6,032 nucleotides of DNA from Pseudomonadota bacterium (GTDB lineage: Bacteria > Myxococcota_A > Polyangia > Polyangiales > Polyangiaceae), in the NCBI GenBank assembly GCA_023411445.1, contig JAEYOT010000451.1:1-6032 (forward strand). The letters run 5' to 3'. Below are positions 1 through 4,820 of the stretch, piece by piece. A program made the translations under genes and the position numbers. How positions within the stretch are numbered: position 1 is the first letter of the stretch; every line of letters starts with the position of its first letter. The notes beneath the pieces were generated by a model. The model was not told the DNA's origin. It ran no database searches and saw nothing but the letters and a program-made list of their open reading frames with translations.

Positions 1-80
1 CTCTGCTCCTGCTGCTTGCAGCCGGAGAGGAGCAGCCCGGCGCCGACGACGAGCGCGAGCACACGCTGCAGCACGACCAT
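1..80 (-). CDS. Putative lipoprotein, N-terminal fragment (continues beyond left edge)
   Basis: Reading the minus strand from an ATG at 80-78 gives 26 residues before the window ends. They form a classical lipoprotein signal peptide: a hydrophobic core rich in V, L, A and G, then the lipobox L-S-G-C with the lipidated Cys at residue 21, then a polar run beginning KQQEQ. Signal peptidase II would cleave before that Cys and leave a membrane-anchored lipoprotein. The start codon lies 5 nt after the TGA of the upstream secreted-protein gene, so the two are almost certainly co-transcribed and perhaps translationally coupled; a weak GAAGG overlapping that stop is the only ribosome-binding candidate. 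The function of the mature protein cannot be judged because it lies outside the window. Confidence 0.8.
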   Translation of the reverse strand, partial: MVVLQRVLALVVGAGLLLSGCKQQEQ

Positions 81-85
81 GGCCT

Positions 86-748
86 TCAGCTGCGCAGGAC
101 GCACGCCTCTTGCGTCTTGGCCATGGCTTCACAGCGCTTGAGCGCGAGCTTCTGCCCATTCTGATCGCCGGACTCGCTGCGGAGCGAGGCGAGCGCGGCG
201 TAACCCTCGGGTGAGGCGATCAGATCGCGCTTCGCCAAGTCCTCCAAGATGGCGCGCGCTTCAGCGCGATGCTCCGGCACGCGAGCCATGGCCTCGGCCA
301 AGTCCGTCTTCAGCGCGACGTCGTCCGTCTTCGCGCTGGACTGCCGGCGCAGCACCTGCACCGCCCACTGCAGGTTGGCCGCAGACTCGCCCTCTTTCGC
401 CCCGAGCCACGAGCCGAGCACCTCCGCCGGCACCTCGTTCTGAACGGCCAGCGCCCCTTGCGAGCGAGAGAGCGCGACGGCCAGCACACGCTCGGCGCGC
501 CCGACCAACGAGCCTGGCTTGCCCTTGAGCGTCTTGATGTGGGGCATCATACGGATCACGCTGGCGGCAGCGGCAAGGCGCTTGCCATTGGCGAGCGACT
601 TCTCCGCCTGCGCCACGCCGTGGATACGGTGATCGATATTTACCTCCGGGTACCACTCGCCACCGCACGCGCTCGCGTCATGCGGCAACGCCGCGGCCGC
701 GAGCCCCACACCCAGCGCCAACACCCAAACCTGCTTCCGAATGCTCAT
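86..748 (-). CDS. Secreted alpha-helical protein of unknown function
   Basis: A 220-residue protein if started at ATG 748-746. A GTG immediately upstream (751-749) would add one residue. The AAGGAG at 757-762 is 8 nt from the ATG and 5 nt from the GTG, so ATG is preferred. The N-terminus is a Sec signal peptide (positive SIRKQ, then a V/L/A/G core) with an A-S-A cleavage site directly before CGGEWYPE. A Cys at the +1 position raises the possibility of lipidation, but the preceding residues are a poor lipobox, so signal peptidase I is more likely. The mature part is Ala/Glu/Lys/Arg-rich and helical, with paired helices (for example the stretches around AEARAILEDLAK and EGYAALASLRSE) that resemble degenerate TPR repeats. 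No catalytic motif is visible. It is the first gene of a two-gene unit with the downstream lipoprotein and is probably driven by the sigma-54 promoter at 836-852. I do not recognise a named family. Confidence 0.85.
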   Translation of the reverse strand: MSIRKQVWVLALGVGLAAAALPHDASACGGEWYPEVNIDHRIHGVAQAEKSLANGKRLAAAASVIRMMPHIKTLKGKPGSLVGRAERVLAVALSRSQGALAVQNEVPAEVLGSWLGAKEGESAANLQWAVQVLRRQSSAKTDDVALKTDLAEAMARVPEHRAEARAILEDLAKRDLIASPEGYAALASLRSESGDQNGQKLALKRCEAMAKTQEACVLRS

Positions 749-756
749 CACCTGGT

Positions 757-762
757 CTCCTT
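757..762 (-). promoter_or_regulatory. Ribosome binding site AAGGAG for the secreted-protein gene
   Basis: On the minus strand the sequence reads AGGAAGGAGACCAGGTGATG. The AAGGAG core is 8 nt before ATG 748 and 5 nt before GTG 751. It is the best Shine-Dalgarno match among the genes of this window and decides in favour of the ATG start. Confidence 0.75.
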
Positions 763-806
763 CCTACGCTCGGTTTCCCGAATCGCTCCCTCGTGCGAAG
801 TCTGCT

Positions 807-822
807 GACACCTGACGGTGTC
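807..822 (-). promoter_or_regulatory. Perfect 6-bp inverted repeat at the predicted 5' end of the minus-strand transcript
   Basis: GACACC-TGAC-GGTGTC is a perfect 6-bp inverted repeat with a 4-nt loop. If the sigma-54 promoter at 836-852 is used, transcription starts near 825, so this hairpin would form about 3 nt from the 5' end of the mRNA, where a stem can stabilise the transcript. Alternatively it is a DNA operator, because its arms are the same GACAC/GTGTC word that recurs upstream. The choice between the RNA and DNA reading is open. It is too far from the ribosome binding site (757-762) to block it directly. Confidence 0.55.
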
Positions 823-835
823 TCGAAGTTTCGTG

Positions 836-852
836 AGCAAGCAGCTTGCCAG
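836..852 (-). promoter_or_regulatory. Sigma-54 (RpoN) -24/-12 promoter for the secreted protein/lipoprotein operon
   Basis: Read on the minus strand, this is C-TGGCAA-GCTGC-TTGCT. The sigma-54 consensus is TGGCAC-N5-TTGCW, so the only core mismatch is A for C at the sixth base. The invariant GG (850-849) and GC (838-837) are separated by the required 10 nt. Taking C837 as -12 puts transcription start near 825, leaving a leader of about 77 nt to the ATG at 748. A chance match to TGGCA plus TTGC at fixed spacing is improbable in a few hundred bases. Caveat: the element also contains a perfect 13-bp odd palindrome (GCAAGC-A-GCTTGC, 837-849), so an operator is the alternative reading. Confidence 0.7.
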
Positions 853-870
853 TCAGATTTCGACGCAATT

Positions 871-900
871 TGCGCGAGGGTGCGAGCGGGTGCGTGTCAG
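871..900. repeat. Three TGCG units at exact 10-bp spacing
   Basis: TGCGCGAGGG, TGCGAGCGGG and TGCGTGTCAG follow each other without a gap, beginning at 871, 881 and 891. The first two also share a GGGTGCG junction, repeated at 878 and 888. The spacing places each TGCG on about the same face of the helix. The block lies roughly 46-75 bp upstream of the predicted start at 825, just outside the sigma-54 core. The third unit runs into a GTGTC pentamer. It could be a short protein-binding array or chance in GC-rich DNA. Confidence 0.4.
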
Positions 901-1065
901 ACCCCCCACGCTTCGTGTCCCATTCAACTCGCAGAGCGGGCCAGCCGCCGCTGCTCTCGAAGCGAGACACTGACCGACTGTCGCGGCTTGGGTGGGAATG
1001 CATTCTCACTCATCGAGCGAAGACTCAAAGTGTGACCAAAGCGGACACGAATAAGACACAGTGTC
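894..1065. promoter_or_regulatory. Cluster of GACAC/GTGTC pentamers, candidate enhancer (upstream activator) sites
   Basis: GTGTC occurs at 894-898 and 915-919. GACAC occurs at 966-970 and 1044-1048. A perfect odd palindrome GACAC-A-GTGTC occupies 1055-1065. With the hairpin arms at 807-811 and 818-822 this makes eight copies in 259 nt, against two others that I could find in the rest of the window (2043-2047 and 2511-2515). Several spacings are near whole helical turns: 21 bp between 894 and 915, 51 bp between 915 and 966, and 11 bp between 1044 and 1055. Relative to a start at 825 they lie from about -70 to -240, the usual range for enhancer-binding activators of sigma-54. They could instead serve the gene at 1152, lying about 87-258 bp upstream of it. 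The rest of 749-1151 shows no convincing coding sequence. Confidence 0.5.
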
Positions 1066-1106
1066 ACGCACATCGCTCTTGTGGTCCCAACCAGTGAGCG
1101 AAAGCT

Positions 1107-1119
1107 GATCAAACGATTG
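1107..1119 (+). promoter_or_regulatory. IHF-like sequence
   Basis: GATCAAACGATTG matches the IHF consensus WATCAANNNNTTR at every defined base except the first (G for W). It also contains the short inverted repeat TCAA-ACGA-TTGA (1109-1120), which overlaps the TTGACA -35 at 1117. It may therefore be a small operator for the downstream gene rather than an IHF site. It lies about 285 bp upstream of the predicted sigma-54 start, far for a standard IHF bend. Low confidence, since such short sites occur by chance. Confidence 0.25.
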
Positions 1120-1145
1120 ACAGACCCACTGCTGCTGACTACAGC
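1117..1145 (+). promoter_or_regulatory. Sigma-70-type promoter of the winged-helix gene, predicted leaderless start
   Basis: A perfect TTGACA -35 (1117-1122) is followed by 17 nt and then TACAGC (1140-1145), which matches the TATAAT consensus at three of six positions including the important TA. Counting the last -10 base as -7 places +1 at 1152, the A of the ATG. The start codon has no Shine-Dalgarno sequence upstream (the preceding bases are CTACAGCCTCGCC), which fits a leaderless mRNA. The weak -10 is the main doubt. Confidence 0.5.
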
Positions 1146-1151
1146 CTCGCC

Positions 1152-1577
1152 ATGGCTAACTCCCTTGATGCTCGTATCCGCGCCCGCGTCGAACAATTCG
1201 CCGCGGAGCTGGCGGAGCTGATTCGCGAGTCCGCGATGGAAACCGTGAGCGTTGCGCTGGCTGGCGCTCGCCCCTCCCCCGGCCGTGGTGGCCGCCGCGC
1301 CGCAGCCGCTGCCGCCGTCGCTGCCGTCCGCACCGGCGGACGTGGGCGCAGCGCGTCGCGTGAAAAGGGCGCCAAGCGTCCGCCCGATGAGATCGAGCGC
1401 CTCACGAGTCGCCTGCTGGACTACATCAAGAGCAACCCGGGGCAGCGCATCGAGCAGATCGCGGACGGCATGGGTACCTCCACGAAGGAGCTCAACCTGC
1501 CGGCGAAGAAGCTGATCGCTGGCAAGCAGCTCAAGACCAAGGGCCAGAAGCGCGCCACGCAGTACTTCGCGCGCTGA
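1152..1577 (+). CDS. Small basic DNA-binding protein: helical N-terminus, Gly/Arg/Ala linker, C-terminal winged helix
   Basis: A 141-residue protein. Residues 4-38 form a probable amphipathic helix (DARIRARVEQFAAELAELIR) likely to drive dimerisation. Residues 39-77 are a Gly/Arg/Ala-rich, highly basic, probably disordered linker with GRGGRR and GGRGR patches like minimal AT-hooks. Residues 80-141 look like a winged helix-turn-helix: helix one ERLTSRLLDYIKSN, helix two RIEQIADGMG, recognition helix around TKELNLPAKKLIAG, and a wing with KQLKTKGQKRATQYFA. The design suggests a sequence-specific or nucleoid-associated DNA-binding protein of the kind common in myxobacteria, but no regulon can be deduced. 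ATG 1152 is the only possible start, because an in-frame TGA lies at 1095 with no other start codon between. The gene stands alone, with its own promoter and a terminator hairpin 22 nt after its stop. Whether it acts on the repeats upstream is speculation. Confidence 0.88.
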   Translation: MANSLDARIRARVEQFAAELAELIRESAMETVSVALAGARPSPGRGGRRAAAAAAVAAVRTGGRGRSASREKGAKRPPDEIERLTSRLLDYIKSNPGQRIEQIADGMGTSTKELNLPAKKLIAGKQLKTKGQKRATQYFAR

Positions 1578-1599
1578 GCCACTCGCTCGAGCGGCTTCA

Positions 1600-1624
1600 G
1601 AAGGCCCGCCTCGCGCGGGCCTTC
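1600..1624 (+). terminator. Strong intrinsic terminator hairpin between convergent genes
   Basis: A perfect 10-bp GC-rich stem (GAAGGCCCGC pairing with GCGGGCCTTC) with the 5-nt loop CTCGC is followed on the plus strand by the T-rich stretch GTCATTTT. It starts 22 nt after the TGA of the winged-helix gene, so it is a good Rho-independent terminator for that gene. It also lies about 22 nt past the stop of the minus-strand gene at 1646. In that direction the T-tract is missing, so termination there would be weaker or would need a factor. Confidence 0.8.
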
Positions 1625-1645
1625 GTCATTTTGGCCAGCGTTCAC

Positions 1646-2713
1646 TCAAAACTGACCACGGAGCGACAGCTGGGCCGTCCCCGGAGCGAGCACCGCGCTG
1701 ACGGCCGGCTTATCCGCAGCGCTGGGCCAGAGCAACCACGTGAGGCCGAGCGCGGCCGCCGAGACGCCTGCGGTGATGAAGCCCGCGGTGGCCAGCGTGC
1801 CCGTGCGGGTGCGATCTTTCCTTGCCTGTTCGAGCTCGGCGCAGGCCGCGGCAGCGTTCGCCATGCTGCAGGCGTTGGCGTTCGGATCCTCTCCGCCGAC
1901 CTCAGCCAGCACGGCGCGGTTGGCGCGATCGAAGCGGTCATCCGCGGAGCTGCGCGCGATGGTAAAGACGATGCCGGTGCCGAGGCCGGCCAAAAGGAGC
2001 GAGGCTTCGCCCACCATCACGACGGTGCGCGTCGGGATCCCGGTGTCGTGCCTCCTTACTGTGGAGGAGACGCTCGCGGGCGACGCGACCGAGGTTGCCT
2101 CGCTAGCTGCAGCGGCGCTGGATGCCGATGGGAGCGGCAACTGAATCGAAACCTCCCGCTGCTCGCCGGACGCGAGCACCAAATGCTGGTCGAAAGAGGC
2201 GCGACCCGGCGCTGTCGCCCGTAGCCGACGACGCCCCGGGTTCACCGGCAACGGGACGCCCATCACCGCCGGAGAGACGGGTTTGCCGTCCAGCCAAACG
2301 CTCGCGTCCTTCACGTCGGCTGGGAGATGCAGGGTTACCTGCACGAGCTTGGCCTGAACTGCCTGGCGCGCCTGCGGCAAGAGCCGCTGCACGTCCGGCG
2401 CCTTGACTCCGCTATCCAGCAGCTCTTGCGCGCGATCGTACTCCACGAGCGCCTCGACCAGCGCCCCCTGCTCCTCCTCACAACGAGCCAAGTGGAAGCG
2501 AATGCCGGGCGTGTCCTTGATGGCAGCCGCTTTGCGGAATTTTTCAGCCGCCTCGCTGTAGCGGCCCGCGTCCGCCGCGGCCTTGGCCTCGTCGAACAAG
2601 CGACGAGCCACGCTGATCTCCGAAGGGGTGGGCTCGGCGCCAGCCGGCGCCGGCAGGGCGACCGCGAGCAAGGCGGCGAACGTAGGCAAAACGAGGAAAC
2701 GAGGACCAGGCAT
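1646..2713 (-). CDS. Exported TPR/PEGA-like membrane protein of unknown function
   Basis: A 355-residue protein from ATG 2713-2711. Residues 1-26 are a Sec signal peptide ending A-G-A. Residues 34-100 form two TPR-like helix pairs (VARRLFDEAKAAADAGRYSE, then a second repeat with IRFHLARCEEEQGALVEALV). Residues 125-193 resemble a PEGA-type beta domain (ASVWLDGKPV, a PVNPGRRRLRATAPG turn, then a V-S-I-Q-L strand). A Ser/Ala/Val-rich spacer (194-222) leads to two hydrophobic helices at about 231-253 and 306-329. These flank a charged segment with two Cys (282 and 291) that could form a disulphide. The tail ends in the strand AQLSLRGQF. This order is a recurring myxobacterial envelope layout, often annotated hypothetical; the precise role is unknown. 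No Shine-Dalgarno sequence lies close to the ATG; a GAGGAGG is about 27 nt upstream (2740-2746), too far to act on this codon. It is transcribed divergently from the LysM gene. Confidence 0.85.
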   Translation of the reverse strand: MPGPRFLVLPTFAALLAVALPAPAGAEPTPSEISVARRLFDEAKAAADAGRYSEAAEKFRKAAAIKDTPGIRFHLARCEEEQGALVEALVEYDRAQELLDSGVKAPDVQRLLPQARQAVQAKLVQVTLHLPADVKDASVWLDGKPVSPAVMGVPLPVNPGRRRLRATAPGRASFDQHLVLASGEQREVSIQLPLPSASSAAAASEATSVASPASVSSTVRRHDTGIPTRTVVMVGEASLLLAGLGTGIVFTIARSSADDRFDRANRAVLAEVGGEDPNANACSMANAAAACAELEQARKDRTRTGTLATAGFITAGVSAAALGLTWLLWPSAADKPAVSAVLAPGTAQLSLRGQF

Positions 2714-2730
2714 GGCGGCGCGGAGCTTCG

Positions 2731-2736
2731 ATATAA
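2731..2736 (-). promoter_or_regulatory. Possible -10 (TTATAT) for the TPR/PEGA-like gene
   Basis: On the minus strand TTATAT lies 17 nt before the ATG at 2713 and matches TATAAT at four of six positions. No acceptable -35 is seen at the usual spacing (AGCGAG with a 17-nt spacer). If used, the leader would be only about 11 nt and without a ribosome binding site. Tentative. Confidence 0.25.
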
Positions 2737-2768
2737 CACCCTCCTCGGACAGGCTCGCTGCTAGTTGC

Positions 2769-2790
2769 CTGAAATCATGATCGATTTCAG
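2769..2790. promoter_or_regulatory. Perfect 8+8 bp inverted repeat, candidate operator of a divergent promoter region
   Basis: CTGAAATC-N6-GATTTCAG is a perfect inverted repeat of 8-bp arms with a 6-bp centre, in the AT-richer gap between two divergent genes (2714-2839). The half-site centres are 14 bp apart. It has no following T-tract and sits upstream of both genes, so a dimeric-regulator site fits better than a terminator. Relative to the TATTAT -10 at 2801-2806 it would cover the -35 region, which suggests repression, or replacement of the -35 by an activator. Confidence 0.6.
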
Positions 2791-2800
2791 TGCTGCTAAA

Positions 2801-2806
2801 TATTAT
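2801..2806 (+). promoter_or_regulatory. -10 element (TATTAT) for the LysM/M15-like gene
   Basis: TATTAT matches TATAAT at five of six positions and gives a start near 2813, with a leader of about 27 nt to the GTG at 2840. There is no recognisable -35 at 16-18 bp (TGATCG at 17). The inverted repeat at 2769-2790 occupies that place, so the promoter probably depends on the bound regulator or on another sigma factor. Confidence 0.4.
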
Positions 2807-2839
2807 GGACGCCGCGCCGAGCCGGGTTAAACACGGGAC

Positions 2840-4069
2840 GTGCGCGCGCTCTCGGCAACCCTCGCCCTCCTCCTACTGGTCAGTTGGGTCAGTCTCGCCT
2901 CAGCCGCCAGCTCGCCCCGCTACCACACGGTGGCAAGCGGTCAGAACCTCGGGCTGATCGCCAAGCGCTACGGCGTAACGGTGCAGGCCATCTGCAACGC
3001 CAACGGCATCGACCGCAAGGCGCGCCTGAAGGTGGGGCAGAAGCTGCTCTTCCCCGCCAAATCAGATAAGGACGGCACGCTGACGCGACGCCAGTACGGT
3101 CCGCCGGAGCGCAACGAAGCCGCGGGAGGCAAGACAGTGCTGGCCAGCGCGAAGAGCGAGCCGGCCCGCCCCACCACCCACAAGGTCTACGCGGGGCAGC
3201 GTCTGGGGAGCATCGCTCGTCGCTACAACGTTTCGATCGAGGCGCTGTGCGACGCCAATCGCATCCGCCGCACCGACCCGATCAAGCCCGGTCAGGTGCT
3301 GATCATCCCCGGCACGCTGCCCGACGGCAACCTGACCAAGCTCACCGAGCCGCCCGACTACCGACCGGACAGCACGAAGAAGTCGAAGAACGTCAAGAAG
3401 GGCTTCGTCGATCTCTCGACCTACACCGCGCGCTACCGCGGCGTCGTGTTCGACAAGAACGGGCGCGTGGCGAAGGGCGCGATCGAATCCATCTCACGCC
3501 TGTTCGGTGCCACCGGCAACCGACCCCGCGTGGACGCTCGCTTGATCGCGCTGCTGGCCGACGTGAGCGAGCACTTCGGCGGGCGCCCCATGCGCGTCGT
3601 GAGCGGCTGGCGCGATCACTCGTACTTCGAGGACTCGCGGCACAAGCACAGCCAAGCGGTGGACTTCAGCATCCCCGGCGTGCCCAACACGGTGGTGCGA
3701 GACTACGTGCGCCGCTTCCGCAACTGCGGCGTCGGCTACTACCCCAACTCGTCCTTCGTCCATTTGGACGTGCGGCAGTCGGCAGCCTACTGGGTAGACT
3801 ACGCAGGCCCCGGCGAGCCTCCGCGCAACAAGCCGCGACCCGAGCCACGCTCGGTGGTGGCTCAAGTCGGCGAGCCCGCCCCCTCTACGACGACTGCAAG
3901 CGCTGCGAGCACCATTCGAGAGAACGCCGCCCAGCCGGACGAGCCCGCGCCGAGCGCCGCGCCCGCGCCGGTGACCAAGCCGACCGCAGTGGACGTGACG
4001 AGCCGCGCCTCAGCCAGCGTGCCAGGTCCCAAGCCCACACCCGCACCCACACCCGCGCCAACGCTCTGA
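2840..4069 (+). CDS. Secreted peptidoglycan-binding protein: two LysM domains plus M15-like (DUF882/YcbK-type) putative peptidase domain
   Basis: A 409-residue protein. Residues 1-22 are a Sec signal peptide (A-S-A before A23). LysM1 spans about 28-72 (begins YHTVASGQNL, ends GQKLLFP) and LysM2 about 114-157 (begins HKVYAGQRLG, ends GQVLIIP), both likely to bind peptidoglycan glycan. Residues about 188-320 match the DUF882/M15 type: the VVSGWRDH block, then the metal motif H268-x6-D275 (RHKHSQAVDF), IPGVP, and GYYPNSSFVHLD with H308 and D310. His, Asp and His are the expected zinc ligands, so an endopeptidase acting on cross-linked peptidoglycan is plausible; E. coli MepK (YcbK) is the best-known relative. 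The usual T-G of the H-x-T-G-x-A-x-D pattern is H-S here. Residues 322-409 form a low-complexity Pro/Ala/Thr tail. The start is GTG 2840, since an in-frame TAA at 2828 excludes anything earlier and the signal peptide begins here. The ribosome binding site is weak. Confidence 0.9.
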   Translation: MRALSATLALLLLVSWVSLASAASSPRYHTVASGQNLGLIAKRYGVTVQAICNANGIDRKARLKVGQKLLFPAKSDKDGTLTRRQYGPPERNEAAGGKTVLASAKSEPARPTTHKVYAGQRLGSIARRYNVSIEALCDANRIRRTDPIKPGQVLIIPGTLPDGNLTKLTEPPDYRPDSTKKSKNVKKGFVDLSTYTARYRGVVFDKNGRVAKGAIESISRLFGATGNRPRVDARLIALLADVSEHFGGRPMRVVSGWRDHSYFEDSRHKHSQAVDFSIPGVPNTVVRDYVRRFRNCGVGYYPNSSFVHLDVRQSAAYWVDYAGPGEPPRNKPRPEPRSVVAQVGEPAPSTTTASAASTIRENAAQPDEPAPSAAPAPVTKPTAVDVTSRASASVPGPKPTPAPTPAPTL

Positions 4070-4080
4070 GCCCGAGCGTT
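4060..4080 (+). terminator. Weak hairpin overlapping the stop codon of the LysM/M15-like gene
   Basis: AACGCTC (4060-4066) pairs with GAGCGTT (4074-4080) around a 7-nt loop that contains the TGA. No T-tract follows (the next bases are TGCGCACG), so it is not a good intrinsic terminator and may only be a 3' stabilising stem. The remaining gap to 4139 has a TATGCT (4121-4126) that could be a -10, but no matching -35, so it is unclear whether the lipoprotein and kinase have their own promoter or are read through from the LysM gene. Confidence 0.25.
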
Positions 4081-4139
4081 TGCGCACGAGGTCGCGGCGG
4101 TTTTGCGGTTCCTGAATAGCTATGCTTTTGTCTTGAGCC

Positions 4140-4820
4140 GTGTTTCCCCGCTTCACTTCGCTCGGTTTGACCGCGTGCGTCCTGCTCCTCGCCGCTTGTA
4201 ACTATCCCAAGCCGCCCGCCGCCTGGACCGGCGCCGTGGAGCCGACCGCGGCCCCACCGCCACCTCCGCCGCCTCCGCCAGTGGTGACGGCCGCGCCCCC
4301 GCCGCCGCCCCCGCCCAAGTGCGAGGACCTATCCGAGCAGTGCGTAGCGAACGCGGAGACGAAGCTGCTCGTCGGGGACGGCGGTAGCTGGTTCACGCCG
4401 CCCGCAGGCTGGCACTACGCGAAGTCACCGGAGGGCAGCGTGACCGTCAACGCGGAAGGCACGGCCATGATGGTGCTGCAACCCAGCCCGGATCCATCGG
4501 ACATGGCGCCGGCCATCGAAGCCCTGGTGAGCCAACGTGGAGTCACCGGCCTGAAGGTGGACAAACTGAAGCGCCGCTTGAAGAAGCCGCAGCAGTCGTT
4601 GCCAGCCGGTAGCGGCACCGTCGATTTGTGGGAAGTCGACAAGGCGCAGCAAGGCTCGACGCTCGCGCTCGGCGACAAGGGCAACGGCACGCTGCTGGTG
4701 CTCGTGGGCAAGCCGGATCCGGAGCACACGCTGATCGGCATCGGCTTCGTGGTGGAGTCGGCTGCGGAGAGCGAAGCACCCAAGATCATGCAGTCGGTGC
4801 AGACGCTGCGGGGTAACTGA
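4140..4820 (+). CDS. Lipoprotein with polyproline linker and globular C-terminal domain
   Basis: A 226-residue protein from GTG 4140. The signal peptide ends in the lipobox L17-A-A-C20, so Cys20 is the lipidation site. Asn at +2 does not give the Asp inner-membrane retention signal known from enterobacteria, although sorting rules in this group are less certain. Residues 35-59 are a rigid spacer with runs of nine and seven prolines separated by VVTAA. Cys61 and Cys68 follow in KCEDLSEQC and may form a disulphide. From W84 (SWFTPPAGWHYAKSPEG) to the end is a compact alpha/beta domain with alternating strands (TAMMVLQPS, TLLVLVGKP, LIGIGFVVES), faintly like small PsbP/DcrB-type stress proteins, though I cannot confirm that. 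The final TGA overlaps the ATG of the kinase gene, so the pair is translationally coupled. It may be a sensor or partner of the kinase; this is inferred from position only. Confidence 0.85.
   Translation: MFPRFTSLGLTACVLLLAACNYPKPPAAWTGAVEPTAAPPPPPPPPPVVTAAPPPPPPPKCEDLSEQCVANAETKLLVGDGGSWFTPPAGWHYAKSPEGSVTVNAEGTAMMVLQPSPDPSDMAPAIEALVSQRGVTGLKVDKLKRRLKKPQQSLPAGSGTVDLWEVDKAQQGSTLALGDKGNGTLLVLVGKPDPEHTLIGIGFVVESAAESEAPKIMQSVQTLRGN

Noticed and set aside
793..1097. Small open frames (80-90 codons) in the 749-1151 gap on both strands
   Set aside because: They overlap each other, have no ribosome binding sites and unconvincing composition, and the region carries promoter and repeat signals instead.
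1584..1593. Perfect 10-bp palindrome CGCTCGAGCG just after the winged-helix gene
   Set aside because: Too short and GC-biased to mean much next to a strong terminator hairpin; it may be chance.
2740..2746. GAGGAGG on the minus strand as ribosome binding site for the TPR/PEGA-like gene
   Set aside because: It is about 27 nt from the ATG at 2713, directly abuts an out-of-frame GTG (2739), and has no in-frame start at a proper distance.
4021..4060. CCCACACCCGCACCCACACC-like tandem DNA repeat
   Set aside because: It encodes the Pro/Thr/Ala tail of the LysM/M15-like protein, so it is explained by low-complexity protein sequence; no CRISPR-like spacing.
3247..4119. Plus-strand 290-codon frame inside and just past the LysM/M15-like gene
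   Set aside because: It is out of frame with the LysM/M15 domains, extremely Arg-rich, and has no signal or motif; the +1 frame of a high-GC gene.
4253..4318. CCG/CCA-rich tract as a possible DNA repeat element
   Set aside because: It uses mixed proline codons in frame and is the polyproline spacer of the lipoprotein, not an independent DNA repeat.
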